Positions 5,983-15,500 of a stretch of DNA of 20,776 nucleotides are shown here, one piece after another. The stretch is from positions 1-20,776 of IMG/VR virus record IMGVR_UViG_3300002835_001356; one strand, 5' to 3'. The translations under genes were made by a program, and so were the position numbers. How positions within the stretch are numbered: position 1 is the first letter of the stretch; every line of letters starts with the position of its first letter. This DNA is from a virus. The notes below the pieces were generated by a model. The model was not told the DNA's origin and did not search any database. It worked only from the letters and a program-made list of their open reading frames with translations.

Positions 5983-8751
5983 ATGACACTCAACACAAGA
6001 TTAGTAAACAAAATTCCTAACTGGGCAAACAGAGACAGTACGCCTGGCGTTAAATTTGATACCGCTGTTATGGTCGGTATCGTAAAAAATAATCTTGACC
6101 CGGCCAGAACAGGAAGGCTTCAATTATTTGTTCCGGACTTAGGTGGTAACGAGGATGATCCTTCAAATTGGAGAACTTGTAACTACGCCAGTCCTTTCTT
6201 TGGAACAACATATAATCCAAATCAAGGACAAAATAACACCTTTACAGATACCCTGCATTCGTACGGAATGTGGATGGTACCACCAGATTTAGGCAATCAA
6301 GTTTTAGTTGTATTCGCCAACGGCGACCCGGATAGGGGCTATTGGTTTGCCTGCGTACACTCAAATATCGTTAGTCATTTCATGGTACCGGCCACATCCG
6401 CAGGAAATGCTGTAGACAGGACCACCGCGGCCAGCGATCTGCAAGGTACAATTAGTGAAGCTAGTTCTGTTCCTGTGGCAGAATTCAATGAAAGTGTAAA
6501 TGGTAGTATCAATGCAAATTTTATCAACAATCCCAAGCCAGTTCACGAATATCAATATAGAAGATTTCTTCAGCAGGGGCTTGATAAAGATAGAGTTCGT
6601 GGTGCTATAACATCAAGCAGTCAACGTGAAAGTCCTAGCACAGTTTTTGGCATTAGCACTCCGGGTAGATTTTTAGAAGGAGTAGAAGAAGCATTTCTAC
6701 AAAAAATTGAAGCAGGCACAGTGACTGAAACTGACTTTCCTAGCGGACCCAGACGCGGTGGTCACAGTCTTGTTATGGACGATGGCGATATTGCCGGGGT
6801 AGATAATTTAATTAGACTACGCAGTTCTGCAGGTCATCAAATTATAATGAATGACACAGAACGTGTCATGTATATTTCAAACAGCGAAGGCAGTGTATGG
6901 CTCGAATTTGCAGAAAACGGACAGATGCATGTATTTTCGGCCGGCGGCCTGAATATTAGAACGCAAGGAGATATGAATCTTCACAGCGATAAAAATATCA
7001 ATATCAATGCAGAAGGCAAGCTGAACATTACCGGTGTTGAAGCTATTAACATGGAAACCAATACGCTCAATTCCAGATCACTAGGTAAAACAACAATATA
7101 TGGAGCAGGAGTAAATGTAGGCAGCAGTGGCGATTTAAATTTATATGCCAGTCAAACAGGAAATTTTAAAGCAGGTACCTTGGCCTGTGTGGGTGGGCAG
7201 ATATTACTTAACAGCGGCGGTGGTGCAGTTGTAAATGAACCCGCTAAGTTAAATGTTTATACACATGCCGAGGCCAGTCTATCTGGCTTGGCTTGGCAGA
7301 GTGTGCCTAACTCGCTGGATAGTATTTGTACGGCGCTACCCACACACGAGCCCTGGAACAGACTCACAGGTGTAAACAGAGAAACTGGAGAAGCAGCAGG
7401 CGATGAAGGATCCGGAGTAATAGGACCCGGTAACGTCAATGCAGGACAAGCGCCAACACAAACAATTGCTCCAGTGGTTTGCGAACCCAAAGGTCCAGTT
7501 AAAAAAGACGCCAATGGCAATGTAGTCACCGACGGTAAAGGACAACCAGTACGAGCCAGTGCCGCAGAGACCGATCCTGGTCCCAAACAAGCAGCATCAC
7601 AGCCAGTCACTTTACCAATGCCCAGAGAATGGTTAAGTAAGCCCGATGTGCCCAATCCTCCAGGGGGCATAGGAACTTTAACTCAATATCAAGTTAAGTG
7701 TGTAATGGCACAAATGGCGTATAGTGAAAGCAAATTTAACTATGCAGCTAGAGACAGATCAACAGGGAATAGTCTAGGCCGATATTTAATTACAGCCAGA
7801 GATTTTGTAGATTTAAAGTATATTAAACAAGATTACTATCAACAATACCAAGCTGCTGCTGTTAAACAACCAGATGCATGGTTGGGTAAAGAAAATGTTA
7901 AAACAGATTCTGAATTTTTAAACAACAAAGCCTCCCAAGAAAGTGCAATGTACGAACTATTGGGTATAAACTACAATTTATTAACTAAAAAAATAGACGG
8001 GCAACAGGGAATAAAAGGCGACGATGATTTATGTACCGTGGCCGGAATGTTGTGTGTTGCACACTTATTAGGAGCAGCTGGTGCAAGAAAATGGAGGTAT
8101 AGTGCAGCAGGAGAACTAAACGGGTCAACAGGAGCTGTTTACTTTAATCGCGGTAGATACGCCATTGATGTGCTATCAAATGGCAATCAGACCACTGCAC
8201 CAGGGGGAGCAAGTAGTGCAGGACCAATCTCTAGAGTAGACGGATTGGGAATGACCCAAGCGGCCAAGGATGCAGCAGCAATGAATTTAAATCCCGATGA
8301 TTATTTTAACTTCATGCGCGGGGGAACAGGCAGCGGATCCAAGGAAAGATTCTTGCAAACACAGGAAGCATTTAGAGCTGCAATTACCGGAGCAGCCATG
8401 GAGTATAAAAAGGCAACTGGTAGAAAACTAACTGTAAACAGTACCATTCGAACTGCAGAAGATCAATTAAAGCTTTACAATGCATGGAGAGAAGCCGGAG
8501 GAAAATATCCAAGAGAAGGCGGTCCTCCTACAGTCAATACGCCAGGATTTGGACGTTTAAGTATTCCTACCCAGGGAGGAAATACAGGACAGCATGGTCG
8601 TGGACTAGCTATTGACCTACAACCCAACGAAGTTGACAAATTGATTCAGCTGGGACTAGTTGAAAAATATGGATTACAGTTCTTGGGACCAGTTGATCCT
8701 CCGCACTTGCAATATCCTCTATCTCGCACACCACCGCCTAAAAAAGGTTAA
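5983..8751 (+). CDS. 5: gp5-like baseplate hub spike with tail lysozyme and M15 peptidase domains
   Basis: 922 residues (T4 gp5: 575). Order: an OB-fold N-terminus at about 22-135 (KFDTAVMVGIVKNNLDPART, GRLQLFVPDLGG, QVLVVFANGDPDRGYW); a beta-helix needle at about 261-415 with short alternating repeats (MNLHSDKNININAEGKLNI); a Gly/Pro/Gln-rich linker to 545; a lytic glycosidase/transglycosylase-like domain at about 546-735 with a candidate catalytic Glu582 in MAYSESKFNY, then NSLGRY and GMLCVAHLLGAAGARKWR; and a C-terminal M15 peptidase-like domain at about 780-922 with STIRTAEDQ (Arg823), QHGRGLAIDL (His871, Asp878) and DPPHLQY (Asp905, His908), matching the usual zinc and catalytic residues. 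The trimer should puncture the outer membrane and cut peptidoglycan in the periplasm. In T4 the lysozyme lies between OB fold and needle; here hydrolases follow the needle. A weak GGA at 5972-5974 precedes the ATG. Confidence 0.92.
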   Translation: MTLNTRLVNKIPNWANRDSTPGVKFDTAVMVGIVKNNLDPARTGRLQLFVPDLGGNEDDPSNWRTCNYASPFFGTTYNPNQGQNNTFTDTLHSYGMWMVPPDLGNQVLVVFANGDPDRGYWFACVHSNIVSHFMVPATSAGNAVDRTTAASDLQGTISEASSVPVAEFNESVNGSINANFINNPKPVHEYQYRRFLQQGLDKDRVRGAITSSSQRESPSTVFGISTPGRFLEGVEEAFLQKIEAGTVTETDFPSGPRRGGHSLVMDDGDIAGVDNLIRLRSSAGHQIIMNDTERVMYISNSEGSVWLEFAENGQMHVFSAGGLNIRTQGDMNLHSDKNININAEGKLNITGVEAINMETNTLNSRSLGKTTIYGAGVNVGSSGDLNLYASQTGNFKAGTLACVGGQILLNSGGGAVVNEPAKLNVYTHAEASLSGLAWQSVPNSLDSICTALPTHEPWNRLTGVNRETGEAAGDEGSGVIGPGNVNAGQAPTQTIAPVVCEPKGPVKKDANGNVVTDGKGQPVRASAAETDPGPKQAASQPVTLPMPREWLSKPDVPNPPGGIGTLTQYQVKCVMAQMAYSESKFNYAARDRSTGNSLGRYLITARDFVDLKYIKQDYYQQYQAAAVKQPDAWLGKENVKTDSEFLNNKASQESAMYELLGINYNLLTKKIDGQQGIKGDDDLCTVAGMLCVAHLLGAAGARKWRYSAAGELNGSTGAVYFNRGRYAIDVLSNGNQTTAPGGASSAGPISRVDGLGMTQAAKDAAAMNLNPDDYFNFMRGGTGSGSKERFLQTQEAFRAAITGAAMEYKKATGRKLTVNSTIRTAEDQLKLYNAWREAGGKYPREGGPPTVNTPGFGRLSIPTQGGNTGQHGRGLAIDLQPNEVDKLIQLGLVEKYGLQFLGPVDPPHLQYPLSRTPPPKKG

Positions 8752-8759
8752 ATATTACT

Positions 8760-9140
8760 ATGGCTACAGTATATAAAGGTTTTAGTACATTCAATCGCGA
8801 TAAAAAATTCCGCGTGATAGATTTTGAATTGGTTAAACAAAATCTATATAATCACTTCAACATACGCAAAGGCGAAAAGCTTATGCAACCAAATTTTGGC
8901 AGCAATATTTGGAATATGTTATTTGAGCCACTTACTGAAGAAACTAGACAAATTATTGTAGACGACGTTAGGGCAGTGGCCGGATACGATCCTAGAGTTA
9001 ATGTATCAAATGTATTGGTCACACAATTTGATCACGGCATTCAACTAGTAGTTGAACTATCATATATTCCCAATAATCAACTTGAAACTTTAGTATTAAA
9101 CTTCGATAACAGATCCAGATCTTTGACTCGTAACGAATAA
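8760..9140 (+). CDS. 25: Baseplate wedge protein gp25
   Basis: 126 residues, close to T4 gp25 (132). The GPW/gp25 family signature is clear: RKGEKLMQPNFGSNIW at residues 36-51, then LFEPLTEETRQIIVDDV at 54-70, and a C-terminal beta section LVVELSYI followed by LVLNFD. The usual EPR motif reads EPL here (56-58), so the arginine is replaced. In T4, gp25 joins the gp6-gp7 core bundle of each wedge and touches the sheath. It starts eight bases after the gp5 stop; the only Shine-Dalgarno-like AAGG is rather far away (about 12 bases), so coupling to gp5 translation is likely. Confidence 0.95.
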   Translation: MATVYKGFSTFNRDKKFRVIDFELVKQNLYNHFNIRKGEKLMQPNFGSNIWNMLFEPLTEETRQIIVDDVRAVAGYDPRVNVSNVLVTQFDHGIQLVVELSYIPNNQLETLVLNFDNRSRSLTRNE

Positions 9141-9160
9141 AATACCCATATTTTATTCCA

Positions 9161-9168
9161 AATAAATA
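9161..9168 (+). promoter_or_regulatory. Late promoter (AATAAATA) upstream of gp6
   Basis: AATAAATA lies in the 46-base gap between gp25 and gp6, the longest gap in the plus-strand run, and matches the NATAAATA form. The gp6 ATG is 18 bases further on, preceded by AGGG at 9176-9179 with a 7-base spacer. Initiation would give a very short leader. This promoter would boost gp6 and the giant downstream gene separately from the first half of the module. Confidence 0.6.
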
Positions 9169-9186
9169 CAAAAACAGGGCATAGAT

Positions 9187-12100
9187 ATGGCTATTACTAC
9201 TCGTCAAACAAGTTTATTGGTACAACAAGATTGGAAAACAGTATATCAGACTTTCCGCGAAGCTGACTTTCAAAGTTACGATTTTGAAACGCTACGCAAG
9301 TCAATGATTGACTACATCCGTACCTACTATCCAGAAGATTTTAACGATTTTATTGAAAGCTCAGAATTTGTAGCTTTAATTGATCTTGTTGCCTTTTTGG
9401 GACAGAGTTTAGCGTTTCGAACAGATATCAATGCTAGAGAAAACTTTATTGATACTGCTGAACGTAGAGACAGTATCTTAAAACTAGCTAGACTAATTAG
9501 CTACAACCCTAAAAGAAATATAACCGCGTCGGGCTTGCTCAAATTTGACAGTGTTACTACGACAGAAAATGTTTTTGATTCAAATGGTTTAAACTTATCC
9601 AACTTGGTTATCAGTTGGAATGATAGTACCAACGACATGTGGCAAGAACAATTTACAGCGATTCTTGACGCAGCTTTGGCCAGCAGTCAAATCATTGGAA
9701 AACCCGGTAACAGCCAACCTATTAACGGTATACAAACAGATGAATATTCTATAAATTTAACCACTGGTACTAATCCTGTATTTAGATTTAGCAGTACAGT
9801 AGATGGCGGCGGAATGAATTTTGAAGCAATAAGTGCTACCAGTATCAACCAAACCTATTTGTATGAGCCTGCTCCGGCCACTGGCGGATTCTTTAATTTT
9901 CTATATAGAAACGACAATCTAGGAAATTCGAGCAATAACACTGGATATTTTATACATTTTAAACAGGGTGTTTTAAATTCACAAGATTTTAGCGTGGGCG
10001 ACAGTCTACCTAATCGTGTTGTTAGTATAAATTTTGATAACATTAACAATACAGATGTTTGGCTATACAAATTAAACAGTCAAGGCGACGAAGATTTGTT
10101 ATGGACTCAAGTACCTGCAGTCAGCGGCGTTAACGTAATTTATAACAACACCGAAGAGCGTAACTTATATGAAGTAGCAACTAGAGCCAATGATCAAATT
10201 GATTTAGTATTCGGCGACGGCGCATTTACCAATATACCGCAAGGCGATTTTAGATTATTTTATCGCACCAGCAACGCTTTGACTTACAAAATTACTCCTG
10301 ATGAAATGCAGGATATAGTTATACCTATTACATATCAAAGTAGAACTGGAAGAATCGAAACGCTTACTATTCGTGCAAGTTTAAACTATACAATTGCAAA
10401 CAGTGTTTCTAGAGAATCTCTAGAAGAAATTAGAACCAAGGCACCTCAAAGTTACTACACACAAAACAGAATGATCACCGGTGAAGATTATAATATTTTC
10501 CCTTATGTTCAATTTCCTAGTATATTAAAAGTTAAAGCCACTAATCGTAGTAGTTCTGGTGTAAGTAGATATCTTGATGTATTAGATGTAACAGGAAAAT
10601 ATTCTAGTACAAACATTTTTGCACAAGATGGATGGTTATATAGTCAAGATTTTATTGGTAGTTTTCCTTTTACGTGGGCAAGTACCACTGAAATTAGAGG
10701 AATTATCTATAATAGAATTATACCATTATTAAGTGCTCAGGAGTTGACACATTTATATTATACCAAATATCCACGATACACAGAAACAGACATTCAATGG
10801 ACCAGTACTAGCGCAGCATCGTCGGGCTCTGTGGGATATTTTAACGCAGTAAATTCCGTAACACCTTTGATTGTTGGACCAGAAACAATTAATAATTTAA
10901 AATATGTTACTGTAGGGTCATTGGTCAAGTTCAATGCCGGTGAAGGCAAATATTTTGATGCCCAAAATCAAATTCAAACAGGTTCTCCTTCGATCGAAGG
11001 GGACCGAACATATATCTATGCCGGAGTTATGTTGACCGAAACCACGGTAGTGACACTGAGCACTTTTATACCTGACGGCGCAATACTAGATCAAATTATT
11101 CCAGAATTTAAAAATGCACTCACAGAAACTCTGGTAGACAGTATAAGCGATAACATTAGAACCTACAACAGCTTTGGTTTAAGATACGATGCAACCAATC
11201 AAGCCTGGGCGATTATTGATCAACAGGATTTAAACGGTAGTGACGATCCTTACAATTTTAGTTTAACCAACGCAGGTGATACAAACGGACTAGGACTTGA
11301 TAGCAGTTGGTTGATACGTGTAACTTATAACGGTCTTGATTATAAAGTAAATTATCGCGGGATTAATTATATTTTCGAAAGCGAACTAGAAACAAGATTT
11401 TATTTTGATGAAAGAGTGAAAGTTTACGATACCCGTACCGGACTAACTTTAAATGATCAGATCAAAGTTTTAAAAGTAAACACACAGCCAGACAGTTTGT
11501 TCCCATTGGGAACAGATCAAACATGGTATGTGTATAAAAATATTGTAGAACCTGACGGTTATCAAAGTAGTCGCAGAATTCTAGTAACGTATCCTGACAG
11601 TAACTCCGACGGAGTACCAGACAATCCTGATTTATTTGAGCATATTGTATCACCATCTGTTAACAGTGCATACAAATATGTGTACCTACAGACAATAACA
11701 GATCCTAATAGGTTTATTTTCACAGAGCCGCTGGATAATAGTCTGGTTATCAGCGTGTACAGCACAAAAGCAGATATAGATAGAAATGCAAATTTATTCG
11801 AAAATAATCAATTATTTTATGCAACTGGTGAACGTGTATTTTATCAATTGGTTGTGGTAGGAAATTTAAGAACTACTTCTCTAAGAACTGATCTTACTGC
11901 TTATGTAGGTCGACAGAGACTGTACTTCCAGTATAGACATAATAGTCCTAACTATAGAAGAATTGATCCTAGTCCTAATAACATAATGGATTTATATATT
12001 CTTACAAAACAATATGCCACTGATTATAGTGCCTGGGTAACTGACACTAGCGGAGTGGTTGAAGAACCTACACCACCGACCACGGAATCATTGAAAATAG

Positions 12101-12561
12101 AATATTCTTCATTGGAAAACTTTAAAACATTAAGTGATACCATAGTTTACAATAGCGTACAATTTAAACCCTTGTTTGGAAGCAGAGCCAACCCTGCATT
12201 ACAGGCAAAATTTAAAGTAGTTAAAAATTCCAATGTGGTTATTAGTGATAACGATATAAAAACCAATTTAATTGGTGCTATTAACACTTACTTCGAAATA
12301 GCCAATTGGGATTTTGGAGAAACTTTTTATTTTAGTGAATTGTCAGCATATTTGCACTCTGCGCTATCGCCTAATATAGCCAGCGTGATTATTGTGCCAA
12401 ACGATAGTGCAGTTAGATTTGGTAACCTATATCAAATAAATGCCGAAGCAAACGAAATATTAATAAGTGCAGCAACAGTAGATGATGTTGAAATTATAAG
12501 TGCGATTACCGCCGTACAAATAAATCAAACAATGAGCTTAACTAGCGCAGGAAGTGTTTAA
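9187..12561 (+). CDS. 6: Baseplate wedge protein gp6 (enlarged)
   Basis: 1124 residues against 660 in T4. The N-terminal half is the conserved gp6 of T4-like phages: FIESSEFVALIDLVAFLGQS, NARENFIDTAERRD, LISYNPKR (residues 104-110) and a block ending APQSYYTQNRMITGEDYN (419-436) followed by SRYLDVLDVTGKYS. The C-terminus (about 979-1124) is the J-like part: FKTLSDTIVYNS, NDIKTNLIGAINTYF and WDFGETFYFSELSAYLHSAL. Between them, about 490-975 holds extra beta-rich sequence, including the calcium-loop motif DSNSDGVPD at 804-812. gp6 dimers form the continuous inner ring that holds six wedges together and drives baseplate opening. The start has AGGG at 9176-9179; the stop overlaps the next ATG by one base. 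Confidence 0.94.
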   Translation: MAITTRQTSLLVQQDWKTVYQTFREADFQSYDFETLRKSMIDYIRTYYPEDFNDFIESSEFVALIDLVAFLGQSLAFRTDINARENFIDTAERRDSILKLARLISYNPKRNITASGLLKFDSVTTTENVFDSNGLNLSNLVISWNDSTNDMWQEQFTAILDAALASSQIIGKPGNSQPINGIQTDEYSINLTTGTNPVFRFSSTVDGGGMNFEAISATSINQTYLYEPAPATGGFFNFLYRNDNLGNSSNNTGYFIHFKQGVLNSQDFSVGDSLPNRVVSINFDNINNTDVWLYKLNSQGDEDLLWTQVPAVSGVNVIYNNTEERNLYEVATRANDQIDLVFGDGAFTNIPQGDFRLFYRTSNALTYKITPDEMQDIVIPITYQSRTGRIETLTIRASLNYTIANSVSRESLEEIRTKAPQSYYTQNRMITGEDYNIFPYVQFPSILKVKATNRSSSGVSRYLDVLDVTGKYSSTNIFAQDGWLYSQDFIGSFPFTWASTTEIRGIIYNRIIPLLSAQELTHLYYTKYPRYTETDIQWTSTSAASSGSVGYFNAVNSVTPLIVGPETINNLKYVTVGSLVKFNAGEGKYFDAQNQIQTGSPSIEGDRTYIYAGVMLTETTVVTLSTFIPDGAILDQIIPEFKNALTETLVDSISDNIRTYNSFGLRYDATNQAWAIIDQQDLNGSDDPYNFSLTNAGDTNGLGLDSSWLIRVTYNGLDYKVNYRGINYIFESELETRFYFDERVKVYDTRTGLTLNDQIKVLKVNTQPDSLFPLGTDQTWYVYKNIVEPDGYQSSRRILVTYPDSNSDGVPDNPDLFEHIVSPSVNSAYKYVYLQTITDPNRFIFTEPLDNSLVISVYSTKADIDRNANLFENNQLFYATGERVFYQLVVVGNLRTTSLRTDLTAYVGRQRLYFQYRHNSPNYRRIDPSPNNIMDLYILTKQYATDYSAWVTDTSGVVEEPTPPTTESLKIEYSSLENFKTLSDTIVYNSVQFKPLFGSRANPALQAKFKVVKNSNVVISDNDIKTNLIGAINTYFEIANWDFGETFYFSELSAYLHSALSPNIASVIIVPNDSAVRFGNLYQINAEANEILISAATVDDVEIISAITAVQINQTMSLTSAGSV
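11596..11622 (+). other. Predicted Ca2+-binding loop in gp6 (DxNxDGxxD)
   Basis: Residues D804, N806, D808, G809 and D812 of the gp6-like protein form DSNSDGVPD, followed by NPD. This spacing matches the DxDxDG loops of EF-hand and thrombospondin type 3 repeats. It falls in the expanded middle region, not in the part shared with T4 gp6. Metal binding is inferred from spacing only. Confidence 0.45.
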
Positions 12562-15500
12562 TGGCTAATATTAGAACTGTAAATTTATTACCTAATGTCT
12601 TTAGAACTGATACAAATAAAAAGTTTCTTAATGCCACATTAGATCAGTTAGTATCTCGTCCTGAGTTACAAAAAATAAACGGGTACATTGGGCGTAGATT
12701 TGCACCAACCACTAAACCATCAGATAGTTACATTCCAGAACAAAATGTTTTAAGACAAAACTATCAATTAGAGCCAAGTGTTGTTTCTACAAATAAATCT
12801 GGAAAAACAGAATTTTTTGGAAGTTATATCGACCTTCTCCAACAAATTGAATATTTTGGTGGACTGACCGACGATCAAGACAGACTATTTAGAAACGAAA
12901 GTTATAGCTATAATGGACTAATTGATCTTGATAAACTAATTAATTTTAATCAATACTATTGGTTACCTGATGGCCCGGACACTGTTGACGTGTTGGCCAC
13001 TGGAATCCCGATTACCGATACTTTTACAGTTACCCGAGACTCCGGTAGCGGCAGTTACAAATTCACCAGTTACGGCAATTCTACTAACCCCGAAATTACA
13101 TTATGTCATGGTGGGGTATATCAATTTGTAGTCAACCAGCCTGGCCTCCCGTTTTACATTCAAAGTGATCCAGGAATCTCCGGTACTCGTCGCAACCAAC
13201 CAAACACATCAAGCAGAGAAATTTTAGGTGTTACAAATAATGGAGTTGACGTAGGTACAGTGACGTTCCGTGTTCCGACACCTACTGCTCAGGATAATTT
13301 TGCCAGTCTTGAATTAGTTGAAACTATAGATTTTGCACTTGATATACCTTACAATCAGATACAAAATCGTATGGTCAGTGTGATCAATGAAAACTATGGC
13401 GGACTAGATGGTATTCAAACAGGTTGGCAAGGAAAAAAAGTTATTTTTCTTGATCAGTCAAACGCAGAAGATCTTTGGACTAGCAACGGGATATTTGATT
13501 TTGAAGCTCTTGACACTGTTGAGTTTGAAAACTCCAGTCTGGTGCCGCAAAATTTGCGTTATAGCATTTGGACTATCCAGCTTCTTAACGATAACGGAAA
13601 CCAAATTGTTAGATTAATCAATCCGCAGATTATCACTGCACTTACTCAAAAAGTGTTTATCAGTAAAGGCGCTACAAACGCTAACAATGAGTTTTACATT
13701 AGTAGAAATGGATATTGGACACAAGTGCCAGCAATAACTGCTAGCAGTTTGTATTTGTATTATCAAGATGGTGGCGATAGCAATTTTGCCGGCCGAATTA
13801 AATTGACTGATCCAATAAGTGGCACGATTGATGTCGTTGACGAAATTATAGGTAAAACAGCATATACCAGTCCAAATGGAGTTAAGTTTACAAATGGACT
13901 TAAAGTACGTTTTGATCAAAATGTTATACCAACACTATACAGAGATAAAGAATATTTTGTTGAAGGTGTTGGTACTGCTATAACCCTGGTACTGGTAGAT
14001 CAACTAATAAAAAATGCAGAGTACGAAGATCAATTTGATCACATAACAATTAATCGTTCCAGTATTGATAGAAATCCATGGACTAGAAACAATCGATGGT
14101 TTCATATTGATGTAATTAACGCCGCCGCAGAGTATAACAATTTGATCTCTTCGGTAAATCAATCGCAACGTGCGCTAAGACCAATCATTGAATTTGATCC
14201 TAATATTCAATTGTTTAATAGTGGGGTAGAAGCCAAAGATGCCATCAATGTAATTATACTAGATACAGTTTTAAACGCTCTGGTGCAAGTAGAAGGTCAG
14301 TTAGCAGATAGTGCAATAACCACTCAGGTAGTTGTAGACGACTTAGAATTTACTATTAACGATGGTGATAGAATAGTTTTTGCATCTGACACTGATGTAT
14401 TAACTCGTAATAAAATTTTTACCGCCGAAATCATTGATATTAACAATGACGAACTGTTGCCCGACTATAGAGTTCATCTAGTAGAAACAGGTGAATTGGT
14501 AGTAAACGGAACAACCGTTTTTGCTTATAAAGTAATTTCATTGGCTGAGACAGTTGAAAATAATCAATATCATTTTGACGGTAATGTTTGGATTAAATCG
14601 CAACAAAAGACCACAGTTAATCAGGCACCATTATTTGACGTTGTAACAGAGAATAATGTAAGTCTAATAGACAATACATTATTTTTAAATAGTACGTTTG
14701 TGGGAACAACACTTTTTAGTTATAAAGTTGGATCAGGAGCCAACGATAACATTTTAGGATTTCCGCTGTCCTATAGAAATTTCAATAACGTCGGCGATAT
14801 ACAATTTGATAATAATTTTGATAACGATAGTTTCAACTACGAAACGTTTGGATCCACAACAGAAAACATTAACAAATATTACCTGAGACAAAATACTGGT
14901 GTTGAGTCGTATAATCTTAAAAATGTTTGGAACAAAACATCTGAACCTAGTAAGCAGTATCAAATTTTTAATTATACTTTTGATGGTAGCACAAATTATT
15001 TTGTAATTGATATTTTACCCGAAACTACAATGGGAGTACCTACACTAATAGTATATCGTAATAATGTAATACTAGACCCTACCACGTATGCAATTGTAAA
15101 TGTTGGCGCCAGAGCCGCAGTAAGAATTAGCATTGGCCAATTGACTGACGGTGATTTAATTGCAATTAAGATTTACAGCAAGAGTGTAAGTAAAATTGGA
15201 TTTTACGAAGTACCAAGAAATTTAGATCTTAATAGTATTAATAGTGATTTTGAAACACTGACCCTGGGACAATTGAGAAATCACCTGAGTACAATTGCTA
15301 GTAATAGCACCCTTGTGGTAGGTGCAGTTCCGGGCGTTAGTAATATTAGAGATTTGCCTATCAAGAATCAAGGCGGAAGTATTTTGCAACACTCTGCGCC
15401 TGTAATCTACAGTAATTTATTTTTATTAGATAAAAACATTAATTTTATCAAAGGAATAGAGTACGCCAGAAAAGAATATACCAAATTTAAGAATAAATTC

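Noticed and set aside
7257-7670. Minus-strand frame of 137 codons inside the gp5-like gene
   Set aside because: It lies opposite the Gly/Pro-rich linker of gp5 and shows only composition-driven Pro/Gly/Leu sequence; no start context.
8743-8759. TTAAATAT before gp25 as a late promoter
   Set aside because: It lacks the ATAAATA core, and the start is only a few bases downstream, leaving no room for a transcript start and ribosome-binding site.
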